NCBI GenBank assembly: GCA_021202395.1
Contig: JAJQDC010000020.1
Coordinates: 1-64,000 of the forward strand
DNA: 64,000 nucleotides
Source: Clostridia bacterium
Lineage (GTDB): Bacteria; Bacillota; Clostridia; Christensenellales; Borkfalkiaceae
Reading direction: 5' to 3'
Below the pieces are notes generated by a model, which saw nothing but the letters and a program-made list of their open reading frames with translations, was not told the DNA's origin and did no database searches. This document shows positions 20,978-33,655 of this stretch, piece by piece (within the stretch, counting starts at the first letter, position 1; every line of letters starts with the position of its first letter). The translations under genes and the position numbers were made by a program.

Positions 20978-22291
20978 ATGAGCGGTTTTTACCATATTGT
21001 TACATACGGCTGCCAGATGAACGTACACGATTCAGAAAAGATTGCCGGCATGCTTAAAGAGTTGGGCTACGAAAGTACACAAAAGATAGAAGAAGCAGAT
21101 ATTATAGTTTTTAACACCTGTTGCATAAGGGAAAATGCAGAAAACCATGCATACGGCAATATTGGTATGTTAAAAAAACTAAAGGCAGCAAATAAAAATC
21201 TTATTATAGCTGTAGGCGGCTGTATGCCCCAACAAATAGGCAAAGCCGACGTACTGCACAAAAAATTCCCGTATGTAGATATTATTTTCGGTACGCACAA
21301 TTTAAACGATTTTAAAAATCTTATATTAAAAAAGCGTGAAAGTAAAAAGGCGGTAGTAGAAATTGTAGGCGGCAACGGCGACGTATGCGAAGGGGATAAC
21401 CCCTACAGAACAAGTTACCCCAACGCCTGGGTAAATATAATGTACGGCTGTGATAATTTTTGCAGTTACTGCATTGTACCCTACGTAAGGGGGCGTGAAC
21501 GCAGCCGCCAGCCGCAGAATATAGTTGCAGAAGCAAAACAGCTTATAGCTGACGGATATAAAGAAATTACTTTGCTTGGGCAGAACGTAAATTCTTACGG
21601 TAAAGGTATAGACGGGGCAAGCTTCCCTTCGCTTTTAAAACAGATTGCAGAAATTGAAGGCAAGTTCAGGTTAAGGTTTATGACAAGCCATCCCAAAGAT
21701 TTTTCTGAAGAGCTTGTAAAAGTAATAGCTTCTTACGGTAAAATCTGCAACAACGTGCACCTTCCCGTACAAAGCGGTTCAGATAGAATTTTAAAGGCAA
21801 TGAACAGGCGGTACACTTCGGCAGAGTACCTTAAAAAGATAGAAATTTTAAAAAAATACATCCCTGATTGCACGGTTACTACAGATATTATAGTAGGTTT
21901 TCCCGGTGAAACAGAAGAAGATTTCCGCGCTACAATGGACCTTGTTAAACAGGTAGGCTATTCTTCTGCATTCACGTTTGTATATTCCCCCAGGCAGGGC
22001 ACTAAGGCTGCCGCTATGGAAAACCAGGTGCCTGAAGAAGTGTCTAAGGCAAGAATAATGGAGCTTATAGAGCTTGTAAATTCGCTTACAAGGGTGCAAA
22101 GTGCAGGCTATGTAGGCAAAACGTGCGAAGTTTTATGCGAAGGGTACGACGATAAAAAGGATATGTTCCTTGGCAGAGACGAGTACGGCAGAATGGGTTA
22201 CTTTAAATGCGAAAATAACCCGATAGGTCAGTTTGTAAACATCAAGGTTACCGAAGCGAACGGTATATCGCTTTACGGCAAAATTATATAG
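20978..22291 (+). CDS. miaB: tRNA-2-methylthio-N6-dimethylallyladenosine synthase
   Basis: YGCQMNVHDSE, MYGCDNFCSYCIVPYVRGRERSR radical SAM CxxxCxxC. Confidence 0.96.
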   Translation: MSGFYHIVTYGCQMNVHDSEKIAGMLKELGYESTQKIEEADIIVFNTCCIRENAENHAYGNIGMLKKLKAANKNLIIAVGGCMPQQIGKADVLHKKFPYVDIIFGTHNLNDFKNLILKKRESKKAVVEIVGGNGDVCEGDNPYRTSYPNAWVNIMYGCDNFCSYCIVPYVRGRERSRQPQNIVAEAKQLIADGYKEITLLGQNVNSYGKGIDGASFPSLLKQIAEIEGKFRLRFMTSHPKDFSEELVKVIASYGKICNNVHLPVQSGSDRILKAMNRRYTSAEYLKKIEILKKYIPDCTVTTDIIVGFPGETEEDFRATMDLVKQVGYSSAFTFVYSPRQGTKAAAMENQVPEEVSKARIMELIELVNSLTRVQSAGYVGKTCEVLCEGYDDKKDMFLGRDEYGRMGYFKCENNPIGQFVNIKVTEANGISLYGKII

Positions 22292-22301
22292 GTAAATTTT
22301 T

Positions 22302-24884
22302 ATGGCTCTTTCACAGATGATGCAACATTACCTTTCGGTAAAGGAAAAATATAAAGATTGCGTACTCTTTTACAGATTAGGCGATTTTTATGAAATGTTT
22401 TTTGACGATGCTGAAAAGGTATCTAAATTATTGGACCTTACGCTTACGGGCAGGGACTGCGGGCTGGAAAAGCGTGCCCCCATGTGCGGCGTGCCGTACC
22501 ATGCTGCCGATACGTATATAGCAAAGCTTGTTGCCTTTGGCGAAAAGGTGGCTGTTTGCGAGCAGCTTGAAGATCCGGCAACGGCAAAGGGGATGGTTGC
22601 CCGCGATGTGGTAAGAGTGGTAACGGCGGGCACCGTTACAGATGATAAACAGCTTGACGAACGCTCTGCAAGCTACATTTGCAGTGCTTATTTAAATAAT
22701 GGCTGTGTTTCGCTTGCGTGGGCAGATATTACCACTGGCGAGCTGTATGCGCAAGATTTTGACGGCGGCGAAGCCGTAAGTAGAGCCGTTTCGCATATGG
22801 TAAAACTTGCAGTAAAAGAAATTATCTGTAACGATGATATGCTTCTTGCTACTAAAAACATACCCGAAGTAACAAGGAACGTATTGCCAAAATTTTCAAG
22901 CTATTTATCTTACGCTTATAATTTTGCCGGTGCCGAAATGCGCCTTAAAGAACAGTTTAATACAAACACGCTTTCTGCCTTTTCGGTAAACGGGCACAGC
23001 GGTGCAATCTGTGCAGCGGGGGCTCTTATAGAATATCTTAAAGACACCCAAAAGCATGCACTTAAAAATATAGACGGAATAAATTATATATCGGGCGACA
23101 GCTACATGACGCTTGATACGTCTGCCATACGCAACCTTGAACTTGTTAAAACTATAGCAGAAAATAAACGCTACGGTTCGCTTTTATGGCTTTTGGATAA
23201 AACTAAAACGGGTATGGGTGCAAGATTGATGAACAATACAATTTTGTCGCCATTGAACGATAAAGACAGGATCAACTTCCGTTTAGACGGTGTAGAAGAG
23301 CTTTTTAACGCACCCGTAATAATGATTTCTATAAGCGAACTTCTGTCTGAAATAAACGATATAGAAAGGCTTTCGGGTAAGATTTCTAACGGCAACATAA
23401 CGCCGCGCGACTGCATTGCGCTTGCCCGCTCGTTAGAAGTTATTCCGAATATCCGTATGCAGCTTGCAGGTTTCAGTTCAGCCGCTTTAAGGGGAGTAAG
23501 TTCCAAACTTTATGATATGAGCGCCGTAACAGAGCTTATAACAAAAGCTATTGTACCGGAAAACACGCCTGTTCTGCAAAAGGACGGCGGCTATATAAAA
23601 AGCGGTTATAACGCCAAATTAGACGAGCTGCGCGATATAAAAAATAACGGCAAAGATATAATTTTACGCATAGAATCCCGCGAAAGGGACGCAACAGGTA
23701 TACGTACTTTAAAGGTTAACTACAACCGTGTTTTCGGGTATTATATCGAAGTTTCAAAATCTTTTAAAGATAAAGTTCCGCTGAATTACCAGCGCAGGCA
23801 GACGCTTGCCAACGCAGAGCGTTACACAACCGAAGAACTTAAAGAAATAGAAGAAAAGATTTTAAACAGCGAAGATATGGCTTTAAAGCTTGAAGCCCAA
23901 ATCTTTGAAGAAATTAAAGACGTACTTACCGCCAATATAAATAATTTTAAGGTGATATCGGGTGCAATAGCCGCACTTGATATGTACGTATCTTTTGCGC
24001 AGGTGGCAAAAAGTTATAAGTACGTGCGTCCTGTAATTGTTGACAGCGACAAGCCGCTTGTCATAAAAGATGGAAGGCACCCCGTTGTGGAAAGAATATC
24101 CAAAGAGCGTTTTGTTCCCAACGATACCCTTTTAGACGAAGGGGACAACCGCACGATGATTATAACAGGACCCAATATGGCAGGTAAAAGCACTTATATG
24201 CGGCAGACTGCCCTAATAACGCTTATGGCGCATATCGGCTGTTTTGTACCTGCAAAGTATGCAGAAATACCTATAACAGACAGAATTTTTACCAGAATAG
24301 GCGCAAGCGACAACCTTATTTTTGACCAGAGCACCTTTATGGTAGAAATGATAGAAGTTGCTTCAATATTGCAAAACGCAACAAAAAGCAGCCTTCTTAT
24401 TTTAGACGAAGTAGGCAGGGGTACAAGCACTTACGATGGCTTGAGCATTGCGTGGGCTGTTATAGAGCACCTTACAAACAAGGTTGGCGCTAAAACGATG
24501 TTTGCCACACATTACCACGAACTTACCGAACTTGAAGACCGTATGGACGGCGTAAAAAATTATAAAATAGCAGTAAAAGAACTTAACGGCACTGTAGTTT
24601 TTATGAGAAAGATCATGCGCGGCGGCGCAAACAGAAGCTTTGGTATAGAAGTCGCTTCGCTTGCAGGCGTGCCGAAAGAAGTTACTGCTCGTGCAAAAGA
24701 GATATTAAAACTTGTAGAGCGCAAAGATAAAATAACAGAAAAACCCGATGTACAGGAAGATGAACCCAGGGAACTTTCTGAAGTGGAAAGCATTCTTGCA
24801 AGTACAGATATGAATAATTTATCGCCTATGCAGGCATTTATGATTTTATCTGATCTGGCAGAAAAGGTAAAAGAGCAGATGTAA
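22302..24884 (+). CDS. mutS: DNA mismatch repair protein MutS
   Basis: N-terminal GDFYEMFFDDA; Walker A GPNMAGKSTYMRQ. Confidence 0.97.
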   Translation: MALSQMMQHYLSVKEKYKDCVLFYRLGDFYEMFFDDAEKVSKLLDLTLTGRDCGLEKRAPMCGVPYHAADTYIAKLVAFGEKVAVCEQLEDPATAKGMVARDVVRVVTAGTVTDDKQLDERSASYICSAYLNNGCVSLAWADITTGELYAQDFDGGEAVSRAVSHMVKLAVKEIICNDDMLLATKNIPEVTRNVLPKFSSYLSYAYNFAGAEMRLKEQFNTNTLSAFSVNGHSGAICAAGALIEYLKDTQKHALKNIDGINYISGDSYMTLDTSAIRNLELVKTIAENKRYGSLLWLLDKTKTGMGARLMNNTILSPLNDKDRINFRLDGVEELFNAPVIMISISELLSEINDIERLSGKISNGNITPRDCIALARSLEVIPNIRMQLAGFSSAALRGVSSKLYDMSAVTELITKAIVPENTPVLQKDGGYIKSGYNAKLDELRDIKNNGKDIILRIESRERDATGIRTLKVNYNRVFGYYIEVSKSFKDKVPLNYQRRQTLANAERYTTEELKEIEEKILNSEDMALKLEAQIFEEIKDVLTANINNFKVISGAIAALDMYVSFAQVAKSYKYVRPVIVDSDKPLVIKDGRHPVVERISKERFVPNDTLLDEGDNRTMIITGPNMAGKSTYMRQTALITLMAHIGCFVPAKYAEIPITDRIFTRIGASDNLIFDQSTFMVEMIEVASILQNATKSSLLILDEVGRGTSTYDGLSIAWAVIEHLTNKVGAKTMFATHYHELTELEDRMDGVKNYKIAVKELNGTVVFMRKIMRGGANRSFGIEVASLAGVPKEVTARAKEILKLVERKDKITEKPDVQEDEPRELSEVESILASTDMNNLSPMQAFMILSDLAEKVKEQM

Positions 24885-24908
24885 TTTAAGGCTGGAGAAC
24901 GCAGTTTT

Positions 24909-26840
24909 ATGGCAAAAATAAATATACTTACAAAAGATATATACAACAGAATAGCCGCAGGGGAAGTGGTAGCCAACCCTGCGTCGGCAATAAAAGAGCT
25001 TGTAGAAAACTCTATCGATGCGGGTGCCAAAGAAATTTCTGTATATGTAGAAAAAGCGGGCACCCAGCTTATACGTGTCTGCGACGACGGTTCGGGCATA
25101 GAGCAAGACGATATGCGCGCTGCGTTTATGTCTCACGCAACAAGCAAGGTGTCAAGCGTAGATGATTTGGAAAATATAAAAACATTGGGCTTCAGGGGAG
25201 AAGCGCTTGCCAGCATCGGCGCAATATCTGTTTCTGAAATTGTTTCCGTAACCGAAGGGAACCAGGCTTGCAGGGTAGTTTGCGAAGGCGGCTACATAGG
25301 TAAAACAGAGCCCGCCGCACTGCAAAAGGGAACGGAAATTACCGTACGCAATCTGTTTTACAATACACCTGCGCGCGCTAAATTTTTAAAGACGGAAAAG
25401 CAGGAACTTGGCTTTATTACTTCCTGCATGACAAACTTCATACTCGGCAACCCCGATATTTCCTTTAAATATTATTCAGAAGGCAAGCTTTTGTTGCAGT
25501 CTTTCGGCAACGGGCTTGACGAAGCGTTTTCCCAGGTTTACAGCTATAAAGTAATATCCCAATGCTACAAAATAAATGCCGAATACGAAGGCGTGCATAT
25601 AAGCGGGTTTATCAGTAACCAGAACTTTTTTAAACCAAACAAAAGCTGCCAGCATCTGTTTATCAACGGCAGGCACGTGGTAAACGAAACTGTTTCTGTA
25701 GCGGTAAAGGTGGCATACCAAAGTTACACAATGCACAGGCAGTTCCCGTTGTATGTGCTGTTTATAGAAGTTCCTTCCGAAGAGTTAGACGTAAACGTAC
25801 ACCCCAATAAAGCAGAAGTGCGCTTTGCCGATAACCACAGGATATACCACGCGGTTTATACAGTGCTTTCAAACGTGTTAGACGGAACGGCAAAAGCGGC
25901 TGATTTTGTGATAGAAAGCAGCGTAATTCCGCAGGTGCAGTCTACAATGCCTGAAAAACAGACGCCGCCCCCAGTGCGCCCTGCCGAATGGGAACATTTA
26001 CCCGAAAAGGCAGAAAAAAAGCAAAAAGAGCCCGAAAAGCCCATTTCTGCGGTAACCGAACAAAATATTGTACCGGAAGAATATATTACAACCGAGCCTG
26101 AATTCCGCGACAGGAAAAAAGAATACTCTTTGTGTGAATATTACGGATCGCGTTCAAAAACAGAAAATAAAATGGCTGTAAGTTTTGACCCGTATGATAT
26201 TTATGCCGACCATTCAGAAGAACTGGCAAGAAAAGCCCAAAAAGAAGAACAGGCTAAAATGGTCTGCAAAACAATTACCTACAAAGGCAATCTGTTCAAC
26301 ACTTACCTTTTATATGAAATCGGCGACGACGTTTATATTATAGACCAGCATGCCGCCCACGAACGGCTTATTTATAACAGCTTTATGGAGCAGATTAAGG
26401 AACGTAAGGTTTTAAGGCAAGGCATGCTTGTACCGTATCTGTTCGGCGTAACGGCAGAAGAAAATGCCTTTCTGGAGCAAAATTTGTCTGTTATAAGAGA
26501 AATGGGCTTTGATATAGAACCGTTCAGCCTTACTTCTTACAGGGTAAACGAAATACCTGCCGACCTGCAGGATATAAATTTAAAAGAGTTTTTTAACGAT
26601 TTACTGTCAGATTTAAATTCGTTAAAAACGGTAAAGCTTGCTGATGTGTTAAAGGATAAAATAGCCATGAAGGCGTGCAAACACGCAATAAAAGGCGGAA
26701 TGGCTATAACCAAAGAAGAAGCAGATAAGCTTATTGCCGATATGGGCGGCGACATGGGGATGAAGTGCCCGCATGGCAGACCTGTTGCCGTAAAACTTAC
26801 AAAGTACCAGATAGAAAAAATGTTTAAAAGGATCGTGTAA
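24909..26840 (+). CDS. mutL: DNA mismatch repair protein MutL
   Basis: IAAGEVVANPASAIKELVENSIDAGA; GFRGEALASI. Confidence 0.97.
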   Translation: MAKINILTKDIYNRIAAGEVVANPASAIKELVENSIDAGAKEISVYVEKAGTQLIRVCDDGSGIEQDDMRAAFMSHATSKVSSVDDLENIKTLGFRGEALASIGAISVSEIVSVTEGNQACRVVCEGGYIGKTEPAALQKGTEITVRNLFYNTPARAKFLKTEKQELGFITSCMTNFILGNPDISFKYYSEGKLLLQSFGNGLDEAFSQVYSYKVISQCYKINAEYEGVHISGFISNQNFFKPNKSCQHLFINGRHVVNETVSVAVKVAYQSYTMHRQFPLYVLFIEVPSEELDVNVHPNKAEVRFADNHRIYHAVYTVLSNVLDGTAKAADFVIESSVIPQVQSTMPEKQTPPPVRPAEWEHLPEKAEKKQKEPEKPISAVTEQNIVPEEYITTEPEFRDRKKEYSLCEYYGSRSKTENKMAVSFDPYDIYADHSEELARKAQKEEQAKMVCKTITYKGNLFNTYLLYEIGDDVYIIDQHAAHERLIYNSFMEQIKERKVLRQGMLVPYLFGVTAEENAFLEQNLSVIREMGFDIEPFSLTSYRVNEIPADLQDINLKEFFNDLLSDLNSLKTVKLADVLKDKIAMKACKHAIKGGMAITKEEADKLIADMGGDMGMKCPHGRPVAVKLTKYQIEKMFKRIV

Positions 26841-26842
26841 CT

Positions 26843-27754
26843 TTGGATAAAGTGCTTGTTATATGCGGTCCTACCGCGTCAGGAAAGACATCTTTGGCAA
26901 TAGACTGCGCCAAAAAGCTTGACAGTGCTGTAATATCAGCCGATTCTCAGATAGTGTATAAGGGGCTGGATATCGGCACGGCTAAGCCGACTTTAAAAGA
27001 GCGGGCAGGCGTGCCGCATTACATGATAGACGTCGCCGAACCTACGTGCGATTACAGTGTGTCTGACTACTGCGGGCAGGCTCTGCCCATAATATACGAT
27101 ATTATAAACAGCGGCAAGGTGCCCGTTATTTGCGGCGGTACAGGTTTTTATATAAACTCTCTTTTGTTTGACTTCAGCTACGGCGGAGTGGCGGCAGATG
27201 AAGCGGTACGCAAAAAATATTACGCTATAGCAGAAGAACACGGCAAAGAGTATCTGCATTCTCTACTTGAAAATATTGACCCTGAAAGTGCGGCAAAGCT
27301 TCATCCTAACGATGTAAAAAGGGTGGTGCGTGCTTTGGAAATTTGTGAAACGGGAGGCAAAAAAAAATCTGACCTTGCCGACGGCAATACTAAACGTTTT
27401 GACTACCTTGCCGTTGCAGTAGACTACCCAAGGGAAGAGTTGTACGCAAGGATAGAAAAGCGTGTAGACGATATGTTTGACAGCGGCCTTGTACAAGAAG
27501 TTAAGGGGCTTGTTTCTTGCGGTGTTAACGAAACTTGCAGGTGCATGCAGGCAATAGGATATAAAGAAGTGCTTGAATGCCTTAAAAACGGCGATAATCA
27601 AAGTACTATGCGTGGCATAATTAAGCAAAATACACGCAGATACGCCAAAAGACAGATTACTTTTTTTAAAAAGCTTAACGGTTTGGTATGGCTTAAACCG
27701 CAGGAAGCCACGGCAGAAAATATAATGGAGCTACTGAATAATGCAAAATATTGA
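26843..27754 (+). CDS. miaA: tRNA dimethylallyltransferase
   Basis: VICGPTASGKTSLAIDCA; SADSQIVYKGLDIGTAKP; TTG start. Confidence 0.96.
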   Translation: MDKVLVICGPTASGKTSLAIDCAKKLDSAVISADSQIVYKGLDIGTAKPTLKERAGVPHYMIDVAEPTCDYSVSDYCGQALPIIYDIINSGKVPVICGGTGFYINSLLFDFSYGGVAADEAVRKKYYAIAEEHGKEYLHSLLENIDPESAAKLHPNDVKRVVRALEICETGGKKKSDLADGNTKRFDYLAVAVDYPREELYARIEKRVDDMFDSGLVQEVKGLVSCGVNETCRCMQAIGYKEVLECLKNGDNQSTMRGIIKQNTRRYAKRQITFFKKLNGLVWLKPQEATAENIMELLNNAKY

Positions 27755-28958
27755 AAGTTATATACAGGAATGTGAAAGTAAGCTTGAGGGCAGGTTTAAA
27801 GAAATAGATAAAACCGCTTATTTTAACCAGGTAAAGGTTGCAAAAGCTTTTGAAAAGAATAACATAGCAGATAGGCACTTTAACGGCACTACAGGTTACG
27901 GCTACGGAGACGACGGCAGGGATGTTCTGGGTAAAGTGTTTGCTTCGGCATTCGGGGCAGAAGAAGGCATTGTATCGCCCCATCTTTTGTCAGGCACACA
28001 TGCGCTTACCGTGGCGCTGTTCGGTTTTCTCCGCCCCGGTGATACGCTTTTATGTATAAGCGGTATGCCTTACGATACCATCCGCGGCGTTATTTATGGC
28101 GAAGGCAACGGTTCTTTAAAAGATTTCGGTGTGAAGTTTAACTGTGTAGATCTTGATAAAAACGGCTTATTTGATTTGGAAAAAATTAAACGGGAACTAC
28201 AAAACGGGGTAAAAGTAGTTTATATCCAGCGTTCCCGCGGGTACGAGCTGCGCGACGCATTTTCCTGCGGGCAGATCGGGGAAGTATGTAAATTTGTACG
28301 CAGCTGCGGCTTTAACGGCTGCATTTTTGTAGACAACTGTTACGGGGAATTTGTGGAAGAAAAAGAACCCTGCGAAGCGGGCGCTGATATTATTGTTGGT
28401 TCACTTATAAAAAACCCCGGCGGCGGGCTTGCCCAGACGGGCGGCTACATCTGCGGCAAAGCGCAATATATTGATCTTATAGGTAAGCGGCTTACCGCGC
28501 CTTCTATCGGCTTAGAAGTAGGCTCTTTTGCCTTGGGTTATCAGTATTATTACCAGGGATTTTTTATGGCGCCCCATACGGTAGCACAAGCCCTTAAATG
28601 CAGTTTGCTAATTGGTACCGCGCTTAACGGGCTTGGCTATAAAAATTACCCTTCGGCAGACAAAACGCCTTACGATATCACCCGAGCTATACGCTTTGAC
28701 GACAGAGAAAAAATGATAAATTTTATAAGGGAAGTGCAGTATGCGTCCCCTGTAGACAGTTTTGTTACCTGCGAAGAGTGGGATATGCCCGGTTATGACG
28801 ATAAAATTATAATGGCTGCAGGTACTTTTGTTTCGGGTGCTTCTATAGAGCTTTCTGCCGACGGACCCGTAAAACCGCCCTATATAGCATATTTTCAGGG
28901 CGGGCTTACCTACGAACACGGCAGGTATGCCTTATCTCGGATATTGAGTAAAATGTAA
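27741..28958 (+). CDS. Methionine gamma-lyase family / YnbB-like PLP protein
   Basis: GTTGYGYGDDGRDVLGKVFASAFGAEEGIVSPHLLSGTHAL; GSLIKNPGGGLAQTGGYICG. Confidence 0.9.
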   Translation: MQNIESYIQECESKLEGRFKEIDKTAYFNQVKVAKAFEKNNIADRHFNGTTGYGYGDDGRDVLGKVFASAFGAEEGIVSPHLLSGTHALTVALFGFLRPGDTLLCISGMPYDTIRGVIYGEGNGSLKDFGVKFNCVDLDKNGLFDLEKIKRELQNGVKVVYIQRSRGYELRDAFSCGQIGEVCKFVRSCGFNGCIFVDNCYGEFVEEKEPCEAGADIIVGSLIKNPGGGLAQTGGYICGKAQYIDLIGKRLTAPSIGLEVGSFALGYQYYYQGFFMAPHTVAQALKCSLLIGTALNGLGYKNYPSADKTPYDITRAIRFDDREKMINFIREVQYASPVDSFVTCEEWDMPGYDDKIIMAAGTFVSGASIELSADGPVKPPYIAYFQGGLTYEHGRYALSRILSKM

Positions 28959-28974
28959 TTTTTGATAGTAAAGT

Positions 28975-29006
28975 AAAACGGCTTGCGATGAACGCAAGCC
29001 GTTTTT
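28975..29006. terminator. Bidirectional terminator
   Basis: AAAACGGCTTGCG-ATGAA-CGCAAGCCGTTTTT. Confidence 0.85.
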
Positions 29007-29027
29007 GGTGTAAATTTTTTATTTAAA

Positions 29028-30963
<1,936 letters not shown>

Positions 30964-31133
30964 TTGAAGATGCCTCCCATCAAATATGATTTTGATTTAC
31001 AAGTAATTTATAAACATTGGCAAATAATCTCAAACAGATTAATATTAAAAAAATGCAATTTAGATTTAAAGAATTGCCTTTTCAGTAAAAAGGTGTTACA
31101 ATATTGTCATTCGGTAAAAGGGGGACTTTTGCG

Positions 31134-31592
31134 ATGGATAAGTGGGATAAAAGATTTATGGAACTTACCGAGCATATCGGCGGCTGGTCAAGCTGTTTTA
31201 AGCCTGACAGGCATGTCGGTGCCGTTATTGTGCGGGATAAACGCATAATTGCCACAGGCTACAACGGCGCCCCGCAGGGGATAAAAAGCTGTGTAGACAA
31301 GGGTGAGTGCCTCCGCAACAAAATGGGTATAAAAAGCGGAACCATGCAAGAGTTTTGTTATGCCGTACATGCCGAACAAAACGCCATTATACAGGCAGCC
31401 CGCGTGGGCAGCAGTGTAGAAGGGTGCACCCTTTACTGTACGCACCAGCCTTGCGTTATATGCGCAAAAATAATTATAAATTCAGGCATAAAGCGCGTTG
31501 TCTATAAAGAAGGCTATCCCGACGAATTTTCTTTAAAGCTGTTTAAAGAAGCTTCTGTAACAATAGAAAAGTATTCCGAACTGGAAAATTAA
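31134..31592 (+). CDS. dCMP deaminase family protein (ComEB-like)
   Basis: HAEQNAIIQAAR...PCVICAKIIINSGIKRVVY zinc deaminase motif; ATG at 31134 preferred. Confidence 0.92.
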   Translation: MDKWDKRFMELTEHIGGWSSCFKPDRHVGAVIVRDKRIIATGYNGAPQGIKSCVDKGECLRNKMGIKSGTMQEFCYAVHAEQNAIIQAARVGSSVEGCTLYCTHQPCVICAKIIINSGIKRVVYKEGYPDEFSLKLFKEASVTIEKYSELEN

Positions 31593-31610
31593 TAAAAGGC
31601 GGTATAAATT

Positions 31611-32132
31611 ATGGCTAACCCTAAAGTTACTATAGAGATGGAAAACGGTAAAAAGATTGTAGCGGAGCTTTACCCCGATAAAGCACCCAACACGGTAAAC
31701 AATTTTTTAAGCCTTGTGCAAAGCGGCTTTTACGATGGACTTACCTTTCACCGCGTTATAAGCGGTTTTATGATACAGGGCGGCGACCCTGCTGGCAACG
31801 GCACGGGCGGCCCCGGTTACTGCATAAAGGGCGAGTTTGCCCTTAACGGCTTTAAACAGAACGATATTAAACATTCCCGCGGGGTGCTTTCTATGGCAAG
31901 GGCTATGGCTCCCAACAGCGCAGGTTCGCAGTTTTTTATAATGCATAAAAATGCTTCTTACTTAGACGGGCAGTACGCCGCATTCGGCTGTGTGGTAGAA
32001 GGAATGGACGTCGTAGACGAAATTGCTTCCGTTCGAACGGGTATGAACGATAAGCCCGTTAACGCCCAGGTAATGGCAAAAGTTACTGCGGAAACCTACG
32101 GGCAGAATTACCCCCAACCTAAAAAATGTTAA
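31611..32132 (+). CDS. Cyclophilin-type peptidyl-prolyl isomerase
   Basis: FHRVISGFMIQGGDPAGNGTGGPGY; SAGSQFFIMHKN. Confidence 0.95.
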   Translation: MANPKVTIEMENGKKIVAELYPDKAPNTVNNFLSLVQSGFYDGLTFHRVISGFMIQGGDPAGNGTGGPGYCIKGEFALNGFKQNDIKHSRGVLSMARAMAPNSAGSQFFIMHKNASYLDGQYAAFGCVVEGMDVVDEIASVRTGMNDKPVNAQVMAKVTAETYGQNYPQPKKC

Positions 32133-32177
32133 AATAACTTGAGAAAAATATTAAAATTAATATAAATTGGAGATTTT

Positions 32178-33614
32178 ATGGCTGACAACTCTGTTTATTC
32201 TAATCCTTTGATTACCCGTTATGCAAGTGCGGATATGGCTAAAAACTTTTCTGATGAAAAGCGTTTTAAATTATGGCGTAAATTATGGATTGCGCTTGCA
32301 GAATCAGAAATGGAACTTGGCTTGAACGTAACGCAGCAACAGGTAGACGAACTTAAAAAGTATGCCGATGACGTTAATTTTGACGTTGCAGAAAAATATG
32401 AGCGCGAAGTACGCCACGATGTAATGGCACATGTGCGTGCTTACGGCGACCAGGCTAAAAGCGCAAGCGGCATAATCCACCTTGGCGCTACAAGCTGTTT
32501 TGTAGACTGCAACTCTGAGCTTATTATAATGCACGACGCGCTTGACATTATTAAAGCTAAGCTTGTTAACGTAATGGATAAACTGCGTTCGTTTGCCCTT
32601 AAATACAAATCTTTGCCCACGCTGGGCTTCACCCATCTGCAGCCCGCACAGCTGACCACCGTAGGTAAAAGGGCAACGCTCTGGCTGCAGGATCTTGAGA
32701 TGGACTATGCCGACCTTGAAAACCTTTACGGGCAATTCAAGCTCCGCGGGGTAAAAGGTACCACCGGCACGCAGGCAAGCTTTATGGAGCTTTTTGACGG
32801 CGATGAAAATAAGGTTAAAGAGCTTGAAAAAAAGGTTGTCTCCAAAATGGGTTACGGCAAAGTTTACGGCGTAACGGGGCAGACCTACCCCAGGAAATTT
32901 GATTATAACGTGCTGTGCGTCCTTTCGCAGATTGCGCAGAGTGCGTATAAGTTTTCCAATGATATAAGAATTTTGCAGAACATGAAAGAAGTGGAAGAAC
33001 CTTTTGAAAAATCGCAGATAGGCTCTTCTGCTATGGCATACAAGCGCAACCCTATGCGCAGCGAACGTATGGGCTCGCTTGCGCGCTATGTAATATCGCT
33101 GCCCACAAACGCCGCAATAACGGCGGGCACGCAGTGGTTTGAACGCACGTTAGACGATTCTGCCAACCGCAGGATAGTTATCGCTCAGGCATTCCTTGCG
33201 GTAGACGGCATACTTAATATTTACATGAACGTATCTGAAAATCTTGTAGTATACGATAAAGTAATAGCTAAGCACATTGCGGCGGAACTGCCGTTTATGG
33301 CTACCGAAAATATCATGATGGAATGTGTTAAAGCCGGCGGCAACAGACAGGAACTGCATGAACGAATAAGGGTGCTTTCTATGGAAGCAGGTAAAAACGT
33401 AAAGGTAAACGGCGGCGACAACAACCTGTTAGATTTGATAAAGGCAGATAAAATGTTTACCCCCGTGCACGACAAGCTTGACGAAATTTTAGACGCTTCT
33501 AAATTTATCGGCAGGGCGCCTTCGCAGGTAGAAGAATTTATTTCTAACGAAATTGATCCGATACTTGAAGCAAATAAAAATCTTCTCGGTCAGAAGGGAG
33601 ACGTTAAAGTTTAA
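32178..33614 (+). CDS. purB: Adenylosuccinate lyase
   Basis: TLGFTHLQPAQLTTVGKR; IGSSAMAYKRNPMRSER signature. Confidence 0.96.
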   Translation: MADNSVYSNPLITRYASADMAKNFSDEKRFKLWRKLWIALAESEMELGLNVTQQQVDELKKYADDVNFDVAEKYEREVRHDVMAHVRAYGDQAKSASGIIHLGATSCFVDCNSELIIMHDALDIIKAKLVNVMDKLRSFALKYKSLPTLGFTHLQPAQLTTVGKRATLWLQDLEMDYADLENLYGQFKLRGVKGTTGTQASFMELFDGDENKVKELEKKVVSKMGYGKVYGVTGQTYPRKFDYNVLCVLSQIAQSAYKFSNDIRILQNMKEVEEPFEKSQIGSSAMAYKRNPMRSERMGSLARYVISLPTNAAITAGTQWFERTLDDSANRRIVIAQAFLAVDGILNIYMNVSENLVVYDKVIAKHIAAELPFMATENIMMECVKAGGNRQELHERIRVLSMEAGKNVKVNGGDNNLLDLIKADKMFTPVHDKLDEILDASKFIGRAPSQVEEFISNEIDPILEANKNLLGQKGDVKV

Positions 33615-33620
33615 TAAAAA

Positions 33621-33655
33621 AATAAATGCGTACAACTTGTACGCATTTATTTTTA
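33621..33655. terminator. Bidirectional terminator between convergent genes
   Basis: AATAAATGCGTACAA-C-TTGTACGCATTTATTTTT. Confidence 0.8.

Noticed and set aside
30964-31100. CIRCE (HrcA) operator upstream of groES
   Set aside because: No TTAGCACTC-N9-GAGTGCTAA or close variant seen in the groES upstream region; same for htpG.
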